Shown piece by piece: positions 1 to 9,572 of a stretch of 51,540 nucleotides of DNA. The notes beneath the pieces were generated by a model. The model searched no databases. It had not been told where the DNA came from and saw only the letters and a program-made list of their open reading frames with translations. The stretch is taken from the NCBI GenBank assembly GCA_902574955.1, contig CACGPQ010000006.1, positions 1 through 51,540 of the forward strand, given 5' to 3'. Position numbers and translations under genes: made by a program. Numbering within the stretch: the first letter of the stretch is position 1; the number at the start of each line of letters is the position of its first letter. The stretch is from an uncultured Synechococcaceae cyanobacterium (GTDB taxonomy: Bacteria > Cyanobacteriota > Cyanobacteriia > PCC-6307 > Cyanobiaceae).

Positions 1-89
1 TTAGATCCGAATGTTGTAAGTATAGTTACTGCAATAAAAAGGTAAGGGACAAATTTAAAGGACAATTTTTTAGCTTGAATTTTAGACAT
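1..89 (-). CDS. Partial N-terminus of an unidentified membrane or exported protein, truncated by the window edge
   Basis: Reverse strand from 89 reads MSKIQAKKLSFKFVPYLFIAVTILTTFGS..., open to the edge, with a basic N-terminus followed by a hydrophobic segment. Confidence 0.5.
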   Translation of the reverse strand, partial: MSKIQAKKLSFKFVPYLFIAVTILTTFGS

Positions 90-333
90 TTGTTTTTTTT
101 ATAAACTATAACATAATATTACTAATTATGAAGATATCTCCTTTTAAGAAAGACTTTTAAGCGCATTTAATTACAAAAATGTATCAGAAATGTTTAAAGT
201 TTATTTTTCCCCTCATTTCTTGTCAGCAAATGCAATAAATAATTCTATGTTTTTATCTAAAAAGATTAACTTTTAACAAACGTTATCTTGATAACTGTTC
301 CTTGACCAAAACAATAGTCAATAAGTTGATTTT

Positions 334-342
334 TGTTATAAT
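334..342 (+). promoter_or_regulatory. Candidate extended -10 promoter element (TGTTATAAT) for tRNA-Leu/argD
   Basis: Exact TG-N-TATAAT about 28 nt upstream of the mature tRNA 5' end. No good -35 was seen. Confidence 0.55.
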
Positions 343-369
343 AAAAAAGTTAATTTTTTCAAAAGCCTT

Positions 370-451
370 GGGAGCGTGGTGGAATTGGTAGACGCACCGC
401 ACTCAAAATGCGGCACCTTCGGGTATGTCGGTTCAAGTCCGACCGCTCCCA
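370..451 (+). tRNA. tRNA-Leu (anticodon CAA)
   Basis: Acceptor GGGAGCG/CGCTCCC, anticodon stem-loop CCGCA-CTCAAAA-TGCGG, class II variable arm, T-loop GTTCAAGTCC. CCA is not encoded. Confidence 0.95.
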
Positions 452-456
452 CTTTA

Positions 457-1632
457 ATGAATACCTATAGTCGATTCGATATATCTTTCAAAAAAGGAAA
501 AGGTTGTTGGCTATGGGACAAAACAGGTAAAAGGTATCTTGATGCTGTCGCTGGTATAGCAACTTGTAGTCTTGGACATAGCGACAGAGTTTTAAGAAGA
601 AGGTTATCAACTCAACTAAAAAAGATTCAGCACATTTCTAATCTCTACAACATTGAAGAACAAGAACAATTAAGCAGAACTTTAACGAATATGAGTTGTG
701 CTAAAAGCGTCTTTTTCTGTAATAGTGGTGCGGAAGCAAATGAATCAGCAATTAAATTAATTAAAAAATATGGCAATAAAACAAATAAAGGTAAAGAATC
801 AATTATTCTCGCAGCAGAATCCAGCTTCCATGGAAGGACGCTTGCAGCCTTGAGTGCCACTGGACAACCAAAATATCAAAAAGGTTTCGAACCAATGATT
901 CAAGGGTTCAAATTTTTTAAGTTTAACAATTTTGATTCGGTAAAAAAATTATTTGAAGAGTGTGAAAATAATGATCAAAAAATTTCCGGCGTTTTAGTTG
1001 AACCAATACAAGGCGAAGGCGGCGTAATTCCTGGAAGTAAAATATTTTTTAAAAGCCTGAGAGAAATATGTGATAAATATAATTCTCTTCTCATTTTAGA
1101 TGAGGTCCAAAGTGGAGTAGGTCGTACTGGGAAAATGTGGGGTTATGAGAATTTAGGAATTGAACCTGATGGATTCACCCTTGCTAAAGGATTAGGAGGA
1201 GGTCATGCAATTGGAGCATTATTAGTAAAAGAAAAAGCCAACATTTTTTCTCCAGGGGATCATGCAAGCACTTTTGGAGGGAACCCATTCGCTTGTAAAG
1301 CTGCCCTAACTGTATTAGAAGAAATAAATAGAAGAAATATTATCAATAATGTTTATCTAAGAGGGGAACAATTAAATGCTGGGTTTGAAGAATTGTCAAA
1401 AAAATTTCCAAATATTATTAGCGGGAAAAGAGGTTTAGGTTTAATACAAGGTCTTGTGATCAATGATGATTATGCTGATGCAAAAAAAATTACACTAAAA
1501 GCTTTTGATAAAGGATTACTGGTAGTTCCTGCAGGAGGAAATGTTGTAAGGATTGTCCCACCATTAGTTATTTCTCGAAGAGAAATTAATATTCTTTTGG
1601 ATAAGCTAAATTCAATTTTTGAAGAGTTATAG
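457..1632 (+). CDS. argD: Acetylornithine aminotransferase (class III PLP aminotransferase)
   Basis: MNTYSRFDISFKKGKGCWLWDKTGKRYLDAVAGIA and LLILDEVQSGVGRTG are typical ArgD motifs. The tracked start at 376 lies inside the tRNA; the likely start is the in-frame ATG at 457. Confidence 0.93.
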   Translation: MNTYSRFDISFKKGKGCWLWDKTGKRYLDAVAGIATCSLGHSDRVLRRRLSTQLKKIQHISNLYNIEEQEQLSRTLTNMSCAKSVFFCNSGAEANESAIKLIKKYGNKTNKGKESIILAAESSFHGRTLAALSATGQPKYQKGFEPMIQGFKFFKFNNFDSVKKLFEECENNDQKISGVLVEPIQGEGGVIPGSKIFFKSLREICDKYNSLLILDEVQSGVGRTGKMWGYENLGIEPDGFTLAKGLGGGHAIGALLVKEKANIFSPGDHASTFGGNPFACKAALTVLEEINRRNIINNVYLRGEQLNAGFEELSKKFPNIISGKRGLGLIQGLVINDDYADAKKITLKAFDKGLLVVPAGGNVVRIVPPLVISRREINILLDKLNSIFEEL

Positions 1633-1643
1633 CAATTAAAATT

Positions 1644-2876
1644 TTGAAAAATGCAAATTTAAAAACTTTTGAATTATTATCTCCTAAATATGAAAGGGAT
1701 AATATCAAGTTAGGTTTATCAAGAATTAAAAAAGCACTTCAAGAACTTGATAATCCCTGCAAGAATATCCCTGCGATACAGATTATTGGAACCAATGGGA
1801 AAGGATCAATCGCGGCATATTTAGAAAGTATACTTTTTGAAGCTAAAAGGAATTTCGGTGTAACGACATCTCCTCATCTTTTGGATGTATGCGAGAGGAT
1901 TAGAGTTAATAAAAAAAATATTAATAAAACTGATTTTGAAAAAATCTATAGATTAATAGAAAAAAATTTTTCAACATTTGAATTAACTCCTTTTGAAAAA
2001 ATCATTTGCTGCGCACTAAATTTTTTTGACCATAAAAAAGTTGAATTACTCATTCTTGAAGCTGGCTTAGGGGGACGATTAGACGCGACAACGGCCCATA
2101 AATCTAGACCAATCATTGCTATTGGGAATATTGGCTTAGATCATAAAGAATTCCTTGGAGATACGATTGAAAAAATTGCCGAAGAAAAATTAGCAGTTAT
2201 TGAAAAAAACTCAATTGTCATCTCATGCAATCAAAATTGTCAAGTTGAAAATTTAATAACCAAAAAAGTTAAAGAGGTTGGAGCAGAAATTATTTGGAAA
2301 GATTCAATTTCAAACAGCTATGAGCTTGGATTAAAAGGAATTTTTCAGAAGCAAAATGCTTCAGTAGCTGTTGGAGCAATTGAAGCGCTGAATAATTTGG
2401 GATTTAATATAAAAGAAAAACACATATCTGAAGGCCTTAAAAAGACAACTTGGAACGGAAGGCTAGAAATAATAAATTATTTCAACAAAGAAATTCTTGT
2501 AGATTGTGCGCATAATTATCCTGCTGCAAAAGCACTCTCTAATGAGCGAAGCAATTGGGAGAATGAAGATAAAGGAATTTATTGGATTTTAGGTGTCCAA
2601 AGACAAAAAGATATTTACGCAATATTAAAAACACTTCTAAAGAAAAATGATCGCTTATTACTTGTACCAGTTCCAAACCAACCTAGTTGGCAATTAAATG
2701 ATCTCTCTCAAATTAAAGAAATTGACTTTCAAAAAACAATTGAATTTAAAACATTTGAACTTGCCATTGAGTATTTATTTTCCCTGGAAAAATGGCCAGC
2801 TAATCATCCTGTTCTAACAGGTTCTATTTTTTTAGTTGCTGAATTTATTAAATTTGCGAATAAACAGAAATGTTAA
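1644..2876 (+). CDS. folC: Folylpolyglutamate synthase / dihydrofolate synthase
   Basis: Mur-ligase-like ATP site IIGTNGKGSIAAYLESIL, and LEAGLGGRLDATT. Likely TTG start. Confidence 0.9.
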   Translation: MKNANLKTFELLSPKYERDNIKLGLSRIKKALQELDNPCKNIPAIQIIGTNGKGSIAAYLESILFEAKRNFGVTTSPHLLDVCERIRVNKKNINKTDFEKIYRLIEKNFSTFELTPFEKIICCALNFFDHKKVELLILEAGLGGRLDATTAHKSRPIIAIGNIGLDHKEFLGDTIEKIAEEKLAVIEKNSIVISCNQNCQVENLITKKVKEVGAEIIWKDSISNSYELGLKGIFQKQNASVAVGAIEALNNLGFNIKEKHISEGLKKTTWNGRLEIINYFNKEILVDCAHNYPAAKALSNERSNWENEDKGIYWILGVQRQKDIYAILKTLLKKNDRLLLVPVPNQPSWQLNDLSQIKEIDFQKTIEFKTFELAIEYLFSLEKWPANHPVLTGSIFLVAEFIKFANKQKC

Positions 2877-4228
2877 ATTTTAAATTGTTCTTTTACTTCC
2901 CAACCTTCCAATTTTCCTGGATTTAATAGCCCTTTAGGATCAAATCTTAATTTCGCTTTTACTTGATCTGCATCCACCACTCCGAGACCTCCACCTTCAA
3001 CTGTTAAAACATGAGGATTAAAAATAAACGCATCAAGTTTCTTGCAATCTTCCATTATTTCATTAAGTTCTTCTGCCCCATTCCACTTTAATACAGGCAA
3101 AGCCGCTAATCGCGGTGATCCTTGTTGAGAAACTGCCTCTAAATGCCAAAGAACTTTTTTACCCCATTTTCTTCTCAAAAAATTAATTAATTTTAGTTCA
3201 TTATTAAGCGGCAAAAGCATCTGTAAATACGTCCAATTTTTATCCCTAGACCTCATATGAAGAGTTGTATGATTCCATACGACTTCAGAAATTCCATTAA
3301 CGAGTTTTTCTTCTTCCCCAAGGAGGGTAGATTCAACTTTGAATTTTTTACAAATTAGCTTGATGGTTTTTATTCCTCCAAGCGTAGATTGAATTAATAT
3401 CTTGTGACTTCTAGGATTGGTTTTAAACCATTTTGGCATTTGATCTACAATTTCTTCTTCAAGAATTGCTCCTAGTTTCAGATCAATTGCTGCGCTGGTG
3501 AGAGTTTTTAATATTTCTATTGTTTTTTCAAATTCAATACAGTCTATAACTATTGAGTACCACTTACGTTTGATATCAGTAGCAAGTAGTAAAGAAGTAA
3601 TTATTCCATTAGTCCCATAAGCATGATTCAGAGGTTCAGATTCTTCAGCATCAAATTTTAATAATTCAGGTTTTTCATTCATCGTTACTGCCTCTAAACC
3701 AATAAGATTTCCTGGATCTCTTAAAAATCCCCACCTAATTGAACCAATACCTCCTGATCCACCTGCAATAAAACCTCCAATTGTTGCAGTTTTCCAAGTA
3801 CTAGGAAGCAACCTCAATTCCCTCCCATATTTCTCTAATTGTTTATTCAAATCTCCCATAACGCAGCCAGACTGTACTTTTACAAAACCTGTATCTGGAT
3901 CAAATTCTTCTAACTTATTAAAGTGACTCATCTGCATTACAACTCCTTTAAACAATGGGACAGCTTGTCCATAATTACCTGTACCTGAACCCCTTAAAGT
4001 AAGTGGAATAGAAAATTCCCAACAAATTTCTGCTACTTCCTTTACTGCTTTGTGATCGCTCGGTCTTACCACCAAATCAGCAATACATTCGTCTAATTTT
4101 TCAGTAAGAATTGGAGAGTAGTTATAAAAATCTTTTGAAAGTCTTTTTATGTCAGATTGGCTTCCAATAATCTCTAAGTTTTTAACTTCCCTAAATTTGT
4201 CTATTAATTTAAGAGTATTTGATGTCAT
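2873..4228 (-). CDS. FAD-binding oxidase, GlcD/glycolate oxidase-like
   Basis: VRPSDHKAVKEVAEICWEFSIPLTLRGSGTGNYGQAVPL (FAD_binding_4-type) and a C-terminal FDPKGLLNPGK motif. Confidence 0.82.
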   Translation of the reverse strand: MTSNTLKLIDKFREVKNLEIIGSQSDIKRLSKDFYNYSPILTEKLDECIADLVVRPSDHKAVKEVAEICWEFSIPLTLRGSGTGNYGQAVPLFKGVVMQMSHFNKLEEFDPDTGFVKVQSGCVMGDLNKQLEKYGRELRLLPSTWKTATIGGFIAGGSGGIGSIRWGFLRDPGNLIGLEAVTMNEKPELLKFDAEESEPLNHAYGTNGIITSLLLATDIKRKWYSIVIDCIEFEKTIEILKTLTSAAIDLKLGAILEEEIVDQMPKWFKTNPRSHKILIQSTLGGIKTIKLICKKFKVESTLLGEEEKLVNGISEVVWNHTTLHMRSRDKNWTYLQMLLPLNNELKLINFLRRKWGKKVLWHLEAVSQQGSPRLAALPVLKWNGAEELNEIMEDCKKLDAFIFNPHVLTVEGGGLGVVDADQVKAKLRFDPKGLLNPGKLEGWEVKEQFKI

Positions 4229-4266
4229 TGATTAAATTCTTATTGTTTTGTATATAAATTAGCCGA

Positions 4267-5502
4267 TTAGCAATATAAATCGCCTTTTATAAAAACTTTT
4301 CTCTTTAAGGAACTCGAAAAAACATCTGCCCATCTTTGTGCATCTAAAATCACAAAATCAGCAGGGCAGCCCTTTTTAATTAAACCATCCCACTTTAAGT
4401 TTAATAATCTGCTTGGAGCTAAAAAAATAGAAGAAAGAGTCATTCTCTCCCAGGGATTTAGTTGAAGCAAAGGTATCGAGCAAGATAACACATAAAAAGG
4501 ATCAAAATTACCAAATGGGTACCAGGGATCTTGAACGTTATCACTACCCAGAGATACATCCACGTGTGATTTTTGTAATTGCTTTATTGGAGCAACTGGT
4601 CTTTTTAATGAGGTAGTTTTATTACTTCGATTGAGCAGCCAAAAATTTGTTAGAGGTAAAGCAATAACTTTAATATTTTTCTCAGCCATTTTTTCTCCTA
4701 AATTTAAAATCTCTCTATGACTTAGAGAAATAAGACTACTCAAATGACTACAAGTAATTGGAATACTATTAATTTTTAAATTTTCGATTGTCTCCAATAA
4801 AACTTTTATTCCCGCTCCAGGCTCATTGATCGATTCATCTATATGCAAATCAATTTCTAATTTATATTTACTAGCTAGAAGAAGCATCTTTGCGAGAAAT
4901 TTGCTTGTATCATTTTTATTGAAAGGAGGAACAATTACACCTCCTAAAATACCTCCATTAGAGGAAAATATTTTTGCCAAATCTTCTCCATTAGTTGTAT
5001 CCCAGAATTCCAATGGAGCTAGAGCAACGAATTGTAAAGTCAACTCAGATGAAAATTTTTTTTGTAATTTAAAAAGTTCGATCCAAATATCAATAGATTG
5101 ACTTTTGTAAGTATCAATATGACTTCTAATAGCTCGATATCCATTTTTTATGGCAAGTTTTAATGATTTCTCAACTCTTTCAAGAACCTTATCTGTAGTT
5201 CTAGTTTTGTGTTCTTCAAGATTTACTGACAATGCTCCTAAATAGTTTGATTCCAGATTAGGAAAATCTGCCCATGTAAAAGATTTATCAAAATGCGAAT
5301 GCGTTTCAACAAATCTTGGGAATAAAATATTTTTTGGTTTTATAACTTTATTTTTTAAAGGCTTTAACTCAGAAACAAATCCATCCTCCCAACTAATGGA
5401 AACTGAACATAAATCCTCTATATCGATAATGAGGTTATCTATATCTTCTATTAAACAAAGGCTTCTGGGAATAAGAACCTCAGCTGTGCCGGAATTACTC
5501 AA
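4267..5502 (-). CDS. Amidohydrolase, cytosine deaminase-like metal-dependent hydrolase
   Basis: FPRFVETHSHFDKSFTW, IRSHID, LHIDE, CSHLSSL, LGSDNVQDPWYPFG match the CodA-like amidohydrolase pattern. Confidence 0.8.
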   Translation of the reverse strand: MSNSGTAEVLIPRSLCLIEDIDNLIIDIEDLCSVSISWEDGFVSELKPLKNKVIKPKNILFPRFVETHSHFDKSFTWADFPNLESNYLGALSVNLEEHKTRTTDKVLERVEKSLKLAIKNGYRAIRSHIDTYKSQSIDIWIELFKLQKKFSSELTLQFVALAPLEFWDTTNGEDLAKIFSSNGGILGGVIVPPFNKNDTSKFLAKMLLLASKYKLEIDLHIDESINEPGAGIKVLLETIENLKINSIPITCSHLSSLISLSHREILNLGEKMAEKNIKVIALPLTNFWLLNRSNKTTSLKRPVAPIKQLQKSHVDVSLGSDNVQDPWYPFGNFDPFYVLSCSIPLLQLNPWERMTLSSIFLAPSRLLNLKWDGLIKKGCPADFVILDAQRWADVFSSSLKRKVFIKGDLYC

Positions 5503-5630
5503 ATTTTTAAATTTTCTTTTATTTTAAATCATAAGAAAACTTTATTGAATTAGAAAATAATTCAAATTTCGGTAAAAGATAAAAATAACTATGAAAAATT
5601 ACCCTTGAGTTGTTAAATTTATAAATGTGA

Positions 5631-5704
5631 GGCGGGCGTCGCCAAGTGGTTAAGGCAGCGGCTTGTGGCGCCGCTATTCGGGGGTTCGAATCCCCTCGCT
5701 CGCC
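5631..5704 (+). tRNA. tRNA-His (anticodon GUG)
   Basis: Acceptor GCGGGCG/CGCTCGC with G-1 opposite C73 (a tRNA-His identity feature), anticodon stem-loop GCGGC-TTGTGGC-GCCGC, T-loop GTTCGAATC. Confidence 0.95.
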
Positions 5705-5776
5705 CTCAAAAATATTGCAGCAAAATTATTTAACTTGTAATTTTGAATTAAAGAATCATAAAAAATTCCTAGCAAA

Positions 5777-7171
5777 GTGCTAACAAAAACAAAATCAGAC
5801 GAAAAAGAAACTCAAAAGAATTCAACCACTGGCAGTTATTGGATAACCACATTTGGATGTCAAATGAACAAGGCTGATTCTGAGAGAATGGCTGGGACAT
5901 TAGAGAAAATGGGATACACCAGAGCAGATAATGAATTAAATGCCGATTTGGTCTTGTACAATACATGCACTATTAGAGATAATGCAGAGCAAAAAGTTTA
6001 TAGCTTTCTAGGAAGACAAGCAAAAAGAAAGCACAAAACACCTAGCTTAAAACTTGTTGTTGCAGGTTGTCTTGCTCAGCAAGAGGGAGAATCCTTACTA
6101 AGAAGAGTCCCAGAACTTGATCTGGTTATGGGGCCTCAACACGTAAATAATCTTGAGAATCTTCTGGGGAAAGTTGATTTAGGAAATCAAGTTGCTGCTA
6201 CAGAAGAAACCTTCATTTCTGAAGACATAACAAGCGCCAGAAGAGAAAGCTCTATTTGTGGCTGGGTTAATATTATTTATGGATGTAATGAAAGATGTTC
6301 ATATTGTGTAGTCCCCTCTGTGAGAGGAAAAGAGCAATCAAGATATCCAAATGCGATAAAAAGTGAGATCCAAAAATTAGCTGATGATAATTTTAAAGAA
6401 ATTACTCTTTTGGGTCAGAATATTGATGCTTATGGTAGAGACCTTCCAGGAACTACAAAAGAGGGGAGAAAAGAGAATACTCTAACTGATCTTTTATATT
6501 ATATTCATGATGTTAAAGGAATTCGCAGAATAAGATTTGCTACTAGTCATCCAAGATATTTTTCAAAAAGGTTGATTCAAGCTTGTTATGAACTTGATAA
6601 AGTCTGTGAACATTTCCATATTCCCTTCCAAAGTGGAAATGATGAAATCTTAAAACAAATGTCAAGAGGATATTCTATCAATAAGTATAAAAATATTATC
6701 GAGAATATAAGGTCATTAATGCCAGATGCATCAATCACTGCTGACGCAATAGTTGCTTTCCCAGGAGAAACCGAAAAACAATATCATGACACATTAAAGC
6801 TAATATCAGAAATTGGTTTTGATCAAGTAAATACGGCAGCATATTCTCCAAGACCAAATACGCCTGCTGCAGTTTGGTCGAATCAACTTTCTGAAGTGGT
6901 AAAAAAAGAAAGATTACAAGAAATTAATGATTTAGTCGAAAAAACTGCTAAGATCAGAAATCAAAGATACATAAATAATATTGAAAGCGTTTTAATTGAA
7001 GGTTTAAATCCAAAAAATTCCTCGCAAATTATGGGTAGAACTAGAACAAATAGATTAACTTTCGTGGAGATTCCCAAAAATATTAATTTTAATTTTTCAT
7101 TGGGAGATGAGATAGATGTCAAAATAAATGAAGCAAGACCTTTTTCTTTAACAGGCGAACTTTACTTATAA
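5777..7171 (+). CDS. miaB: tRNA-2-methylthio-N6-dimethylallyladenosine synthase (radical SAM methylthiotransferase)
   Basis: [15 protein letters not shown], radical-SAM motif [17 protein letters not shown]-terminal TRAM-like region. Likely GTG start. Confidence 0.94.
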   Translation: MLTKTKSDEKETQKNSTTGSYWITTFGCQMNKADSERMAGTLEKMGYTRADNELNADLVLYNTCTIRDNAEQKVYSFLGRQAKRKHKTPSLKLVVAGCLAQQEGESLLRRVPELDLVMGPQHVNNLENLLGKVDLGNQVAATEETFISEDITSARRESSICGWVNIIYGCNERCSYCVVPSVRGKEQSRYPNAIKSEIQKLADDNFKEITLLGQNIDAYGRDLPGTTKEGRKENTLTDLLYYIHDVKGIRRIRFATSHPRYFSKRLIQACYELDKVCEHFHIPFQSGNDEILKQMSRGYSINKYKNIIENIRSLMPDASITADAIVAFPGETEKQYHDTLKLISEIGFDQVNTAAYSPRPNTPAAVWSNQLSEVVKKERLQEINDLVEKTAKIRNQRYINNIESVLIEGLNPKNSSQIMGRTRTNRLTFVEIPKNINFNFSLGDEIDVKINEARPFSLTGELYL

Positions 7172-7181
7172 TCTTTTTTAA

Positions 7182-8249
7182 ATGATAGGGGGGCAAAAAA
7201 AATGTATTGGTTTAATATTTGGTGGGAATTCCAATGAGCATGAAGTATCTATATCATCTGCAAAAACAGTTTTTCAAGCATTTAATTCAGAAGTAAACAA
7301 AGAACGCTATACAGTTAAAACTTTTTACATAAACAAATATGGAGATTGGGTAGATAGTCATCTCTCGGAAAAGATACTAATTGGTGGAATTGAAAACAAT
7401 AAAACAAAAAAACAAGAAATTTTTAATCAGAAAAAAATTAACTTCCTTGACGGAATTGAATTTCAAAATGTTGATGTTTGGTTTCCTCTTTTACATGGAT
7501 TTAATGGTGAAGACGGCTCAATTCATGGCTTACTTAGATTTACAAAGAAACCTTTAGTTGGATGTGGAATTATTGGCTCTGCACTTGGAATGGATAAAAT
7601 ATTGATGAAAACAATTTTCTCAAACCTTAAACTTCCACAAGTTAATTATCTAGTTTTGCAAAATGAAAATCTCAAGGATAAGGAAGTAAAAAATAAAATA
7701 ATTAATTTAATTTTAAAAAAATTAAAATTTCCTGTTTTTGTTAAACCATCGAATTCCGGATCATCTCTTGGCATCTCCAAAGTCAAAAATGAATCAGAAA
7801 TATTACAAGCATTAGAAAAGGCTCGAGAAATAGATTCAAGAATCTTAATAGAAGAAGGTTTAGAGGTAAGGGAGATTGAATGCGGAATAATTGGGGATTC
7901 AAAAATCTTAACCTCTGAGATAGGCGAGGTAAATTACGAAAGTGATTGGTATGATTACGATTCAAAATATAACTCAAATAATAAAATAATTATCCCAGCC
8001 GAAATAGATTCTAAAATCACAAAAGAAATTAAAGAAATTGCTATTAAAAGTTGTAGAGCACTAAATATTTTCGGTTTTGCAAGAGTAGATTTCTTTTTAG
8101 AAAAATCTACAAATAAAATTTTTCTAAATGAAATAAATACAATTCCTGGTTTTACAAAAAACAGTATGTTTCCAATGCTTTGGGAAGCTTCAGGTTTAAA
8201 AATTGAACAACTTGTGGCTAAACTGGTAGAAATATCTTTAGATTTGTAA
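7182..8249 (+). CDS. ddl: D-alanine--D-alanine ligase
   Basis: IGLIFGGNSNEHEVSISSA, LLHGFNGEDGSIHG, KPSNSGSSLGISKV, LNEINTIPGFT. Confidence 0.94.
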   Translation: MIGGQKKCIGLIFGGNSNEHEVSISSAKTVFQAFNSEVNKERYTVKTFYINKYGDWVDSHLSEKILIGGIENNKTKKQEIFNQKKINFLDGIEFQNVDVWFPLLHGFNGEDGSIHGLLRFTKKPLVGCGIIGSALGMDKILMKTIFSNLKLPQVNYLVLQNENLKDKEVKNKIINLILKKLKFPVFVKPSNSGSSLGISKVKNESEILQALEKAREIDSRILIEEGLEVREIECGIIGDSKILTSEIGEVNYESDWYDYDSKYNSNNKIIIPAEIDSKITKEIKEIAIKSCRALNIFGFARVDFFLEKSTNKIFLNEINTIPGFTKNSMFPMLWEASGLKIEQLVAKLVEISLDL

Positions 8250-8259
8250 TTTAAATCAA

Positions 8260-8670
8260 ATGTTGCATGGACTACTTTGGTTACCATTACTTTTAATCTT
8301 CATTTTATTAACTGCACTTGGATGGTTAGAAAGAAGAAGGCAAAATCTTTTTAGAAGTTGGGCGAGTGATTCTGAACTGTGCAAGTTAGACAGTTCAGGT
8401 GCAGCTTCCCTAAAAGATGGTGAGTTAAAGTGGAGCGCATTTGAAGCTGGTAAATTTGAAGAAAAAGATAGTTTCAAAATAAAGAAACTTGAATTAGTTG
8501 AATTAATGGCACTAACTTCAGGAGAAGCTCCTCTAACAAGTGAATCTCAGGGCAAGTGCAGGTTGAGATTAGTTGGTGATGGGAAAGAGATGGATGTCCC
8601 ATTTTCAGATGCAGAGCAAGCGAGGAAATGGATGGACCAATTGATGGAAAAAGCTAGATGTGATTTGTGA
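8260..8670 (+). CDS. Conserved hypothetical protein with an N-terminal membrane segment, between ddl and ftsQ
   Basis: Open frame fills the gap; N-terminal TM (LLWLPLLLIFILLTALGW); 4-nt overlap with ftsQ. Confidence 0.75.
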   Translation: MLHGLLWLPLLLIFILLTALGWLERRRQNLFRSWASDSELCKLDSSGAASLKDGELKWSAFEAGKFEEKDSFKIKKLELVELMALTSGEAPLTSESQGKCRLRLVGDGKEMDVPFSDAEQARKWMDQLMEKARCDL

Positions 8671-9392
8671 AAAATCAAAAAAAAATCAAAGATAGAAGCT
8701 TTTTTTTTCTAATTTCATTTTTATTTTTAACAAGCTTATTAAGCATAAAAACTTTTAAAAAAGTTAATATGCAGGACATTAAGATTTCTGGTAGTACATT
8801 ATTTTCGCAGAATGATGTGGTAAATAATTCATCTTTAAAATTACCGACCCGATTAATTTTTGTTAAAACTAGTTTGTTAGAAAAAGAGTTAAAACAAAAT
8901 TTATCACTCAAGAATGTTTCGGTAGATAGAGAATTATTTCCTTTTGGTTTGAAAGTTCATATTAAAACAAGAATTCCAATAGCTTACGGTGAGAAAATAA
9001 TAAAAGACGAAAAAATATTAGGCTTTATTGATAAAAATGGAATCTTTATAAGTAGAAATAATGCGGGTGAACAAAATTTGAAGAAATTAACCATACAAGT
9101 TTTTGGATGGAAAGAAAAATTTAAAAAAATATTATCTGAAATTTTCATCGCCCTACAGAATTACGAATTTGAAATAGTTAAAATAACTTTTTCACCCGAT
9201 GGTTTTCTAACTATTGAGGAGAAAGATTTAAAAAAAATCTTCCTAGGATATAATCCAGAATTAATCAACTATCAATTACAAATCATCAATAACATAAAAA
9301 ATGAATTTGAGAAAAATAGCTTTTCGATAAAAATAGATAATATTGATCTTACTAATCCAAATAAACCAAAAATAAAAGTGTTCAAACCCTAA
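8667..9392 (+). CDS. ftsQ: Cell division protein FtsQ-like (POTRA domain)
   Basis: Single N-terminal TM, POTRA-like region 'MQDIKISGSTLFSQNDVVNNSS', located immediately upstream of ftsZ. Confidence 0.8.
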   Translation: MKNQKKIKDRSFFFLISFLFLTSLLSIKTFKKVNMQDIKISGSTLFSQNDVVNNSSLKLPTRLIFVKTSLLEKELKQNLSLKNVSVDRELFPFGLKVHIKTRIPIAYGEKIIKDEKILGFIDKNGIFISRNNAGEQNLKKLTIQVFGWKEKFKKILSEIFIALQNYEFEIVKITFSPDGFLTIEEKDLKKIFLGYNPELINYQLQIINNIKNEFEKNSFSIKIDNIDLTNPNKPKIKVFKP

Positions 9393-9572
9393 TATTTGAA
9401 AAAGGATTTTTAATAATTTTTTTTAATTATTGTAGTGTTGAAGTGGGTTTTGCATTCAAAACAAAATATTTAATAAATAAATATTTTTAGGTTTTTCCTC
9501 AACAAATTCCTACAGATGAGCTCAGTAAGTTCATAATGCACCCAATACTAATTATAGATTCCTAATTAAGAG

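Noticed and set aside
376-456. N-terminal extension of the 376..1632 ORF
   Set aside because: It lies within the tRNA-Leu gene; the ArgD-like sequence begins at the ATG at 457.
645-860. Minus-strand 71-aa ORF
   Set aside because: Entirely antisense to argD, no domain recognised.
4826-5101. Plus-strand 91-aa ORF
   Set aside because: Antisense to the amidohydrolase gene; no independent support.
7955-8287. Minus-strand 110-aa ORF
   Set aside because: Antisense to ddl with low-complexity composition; shadow ORF.
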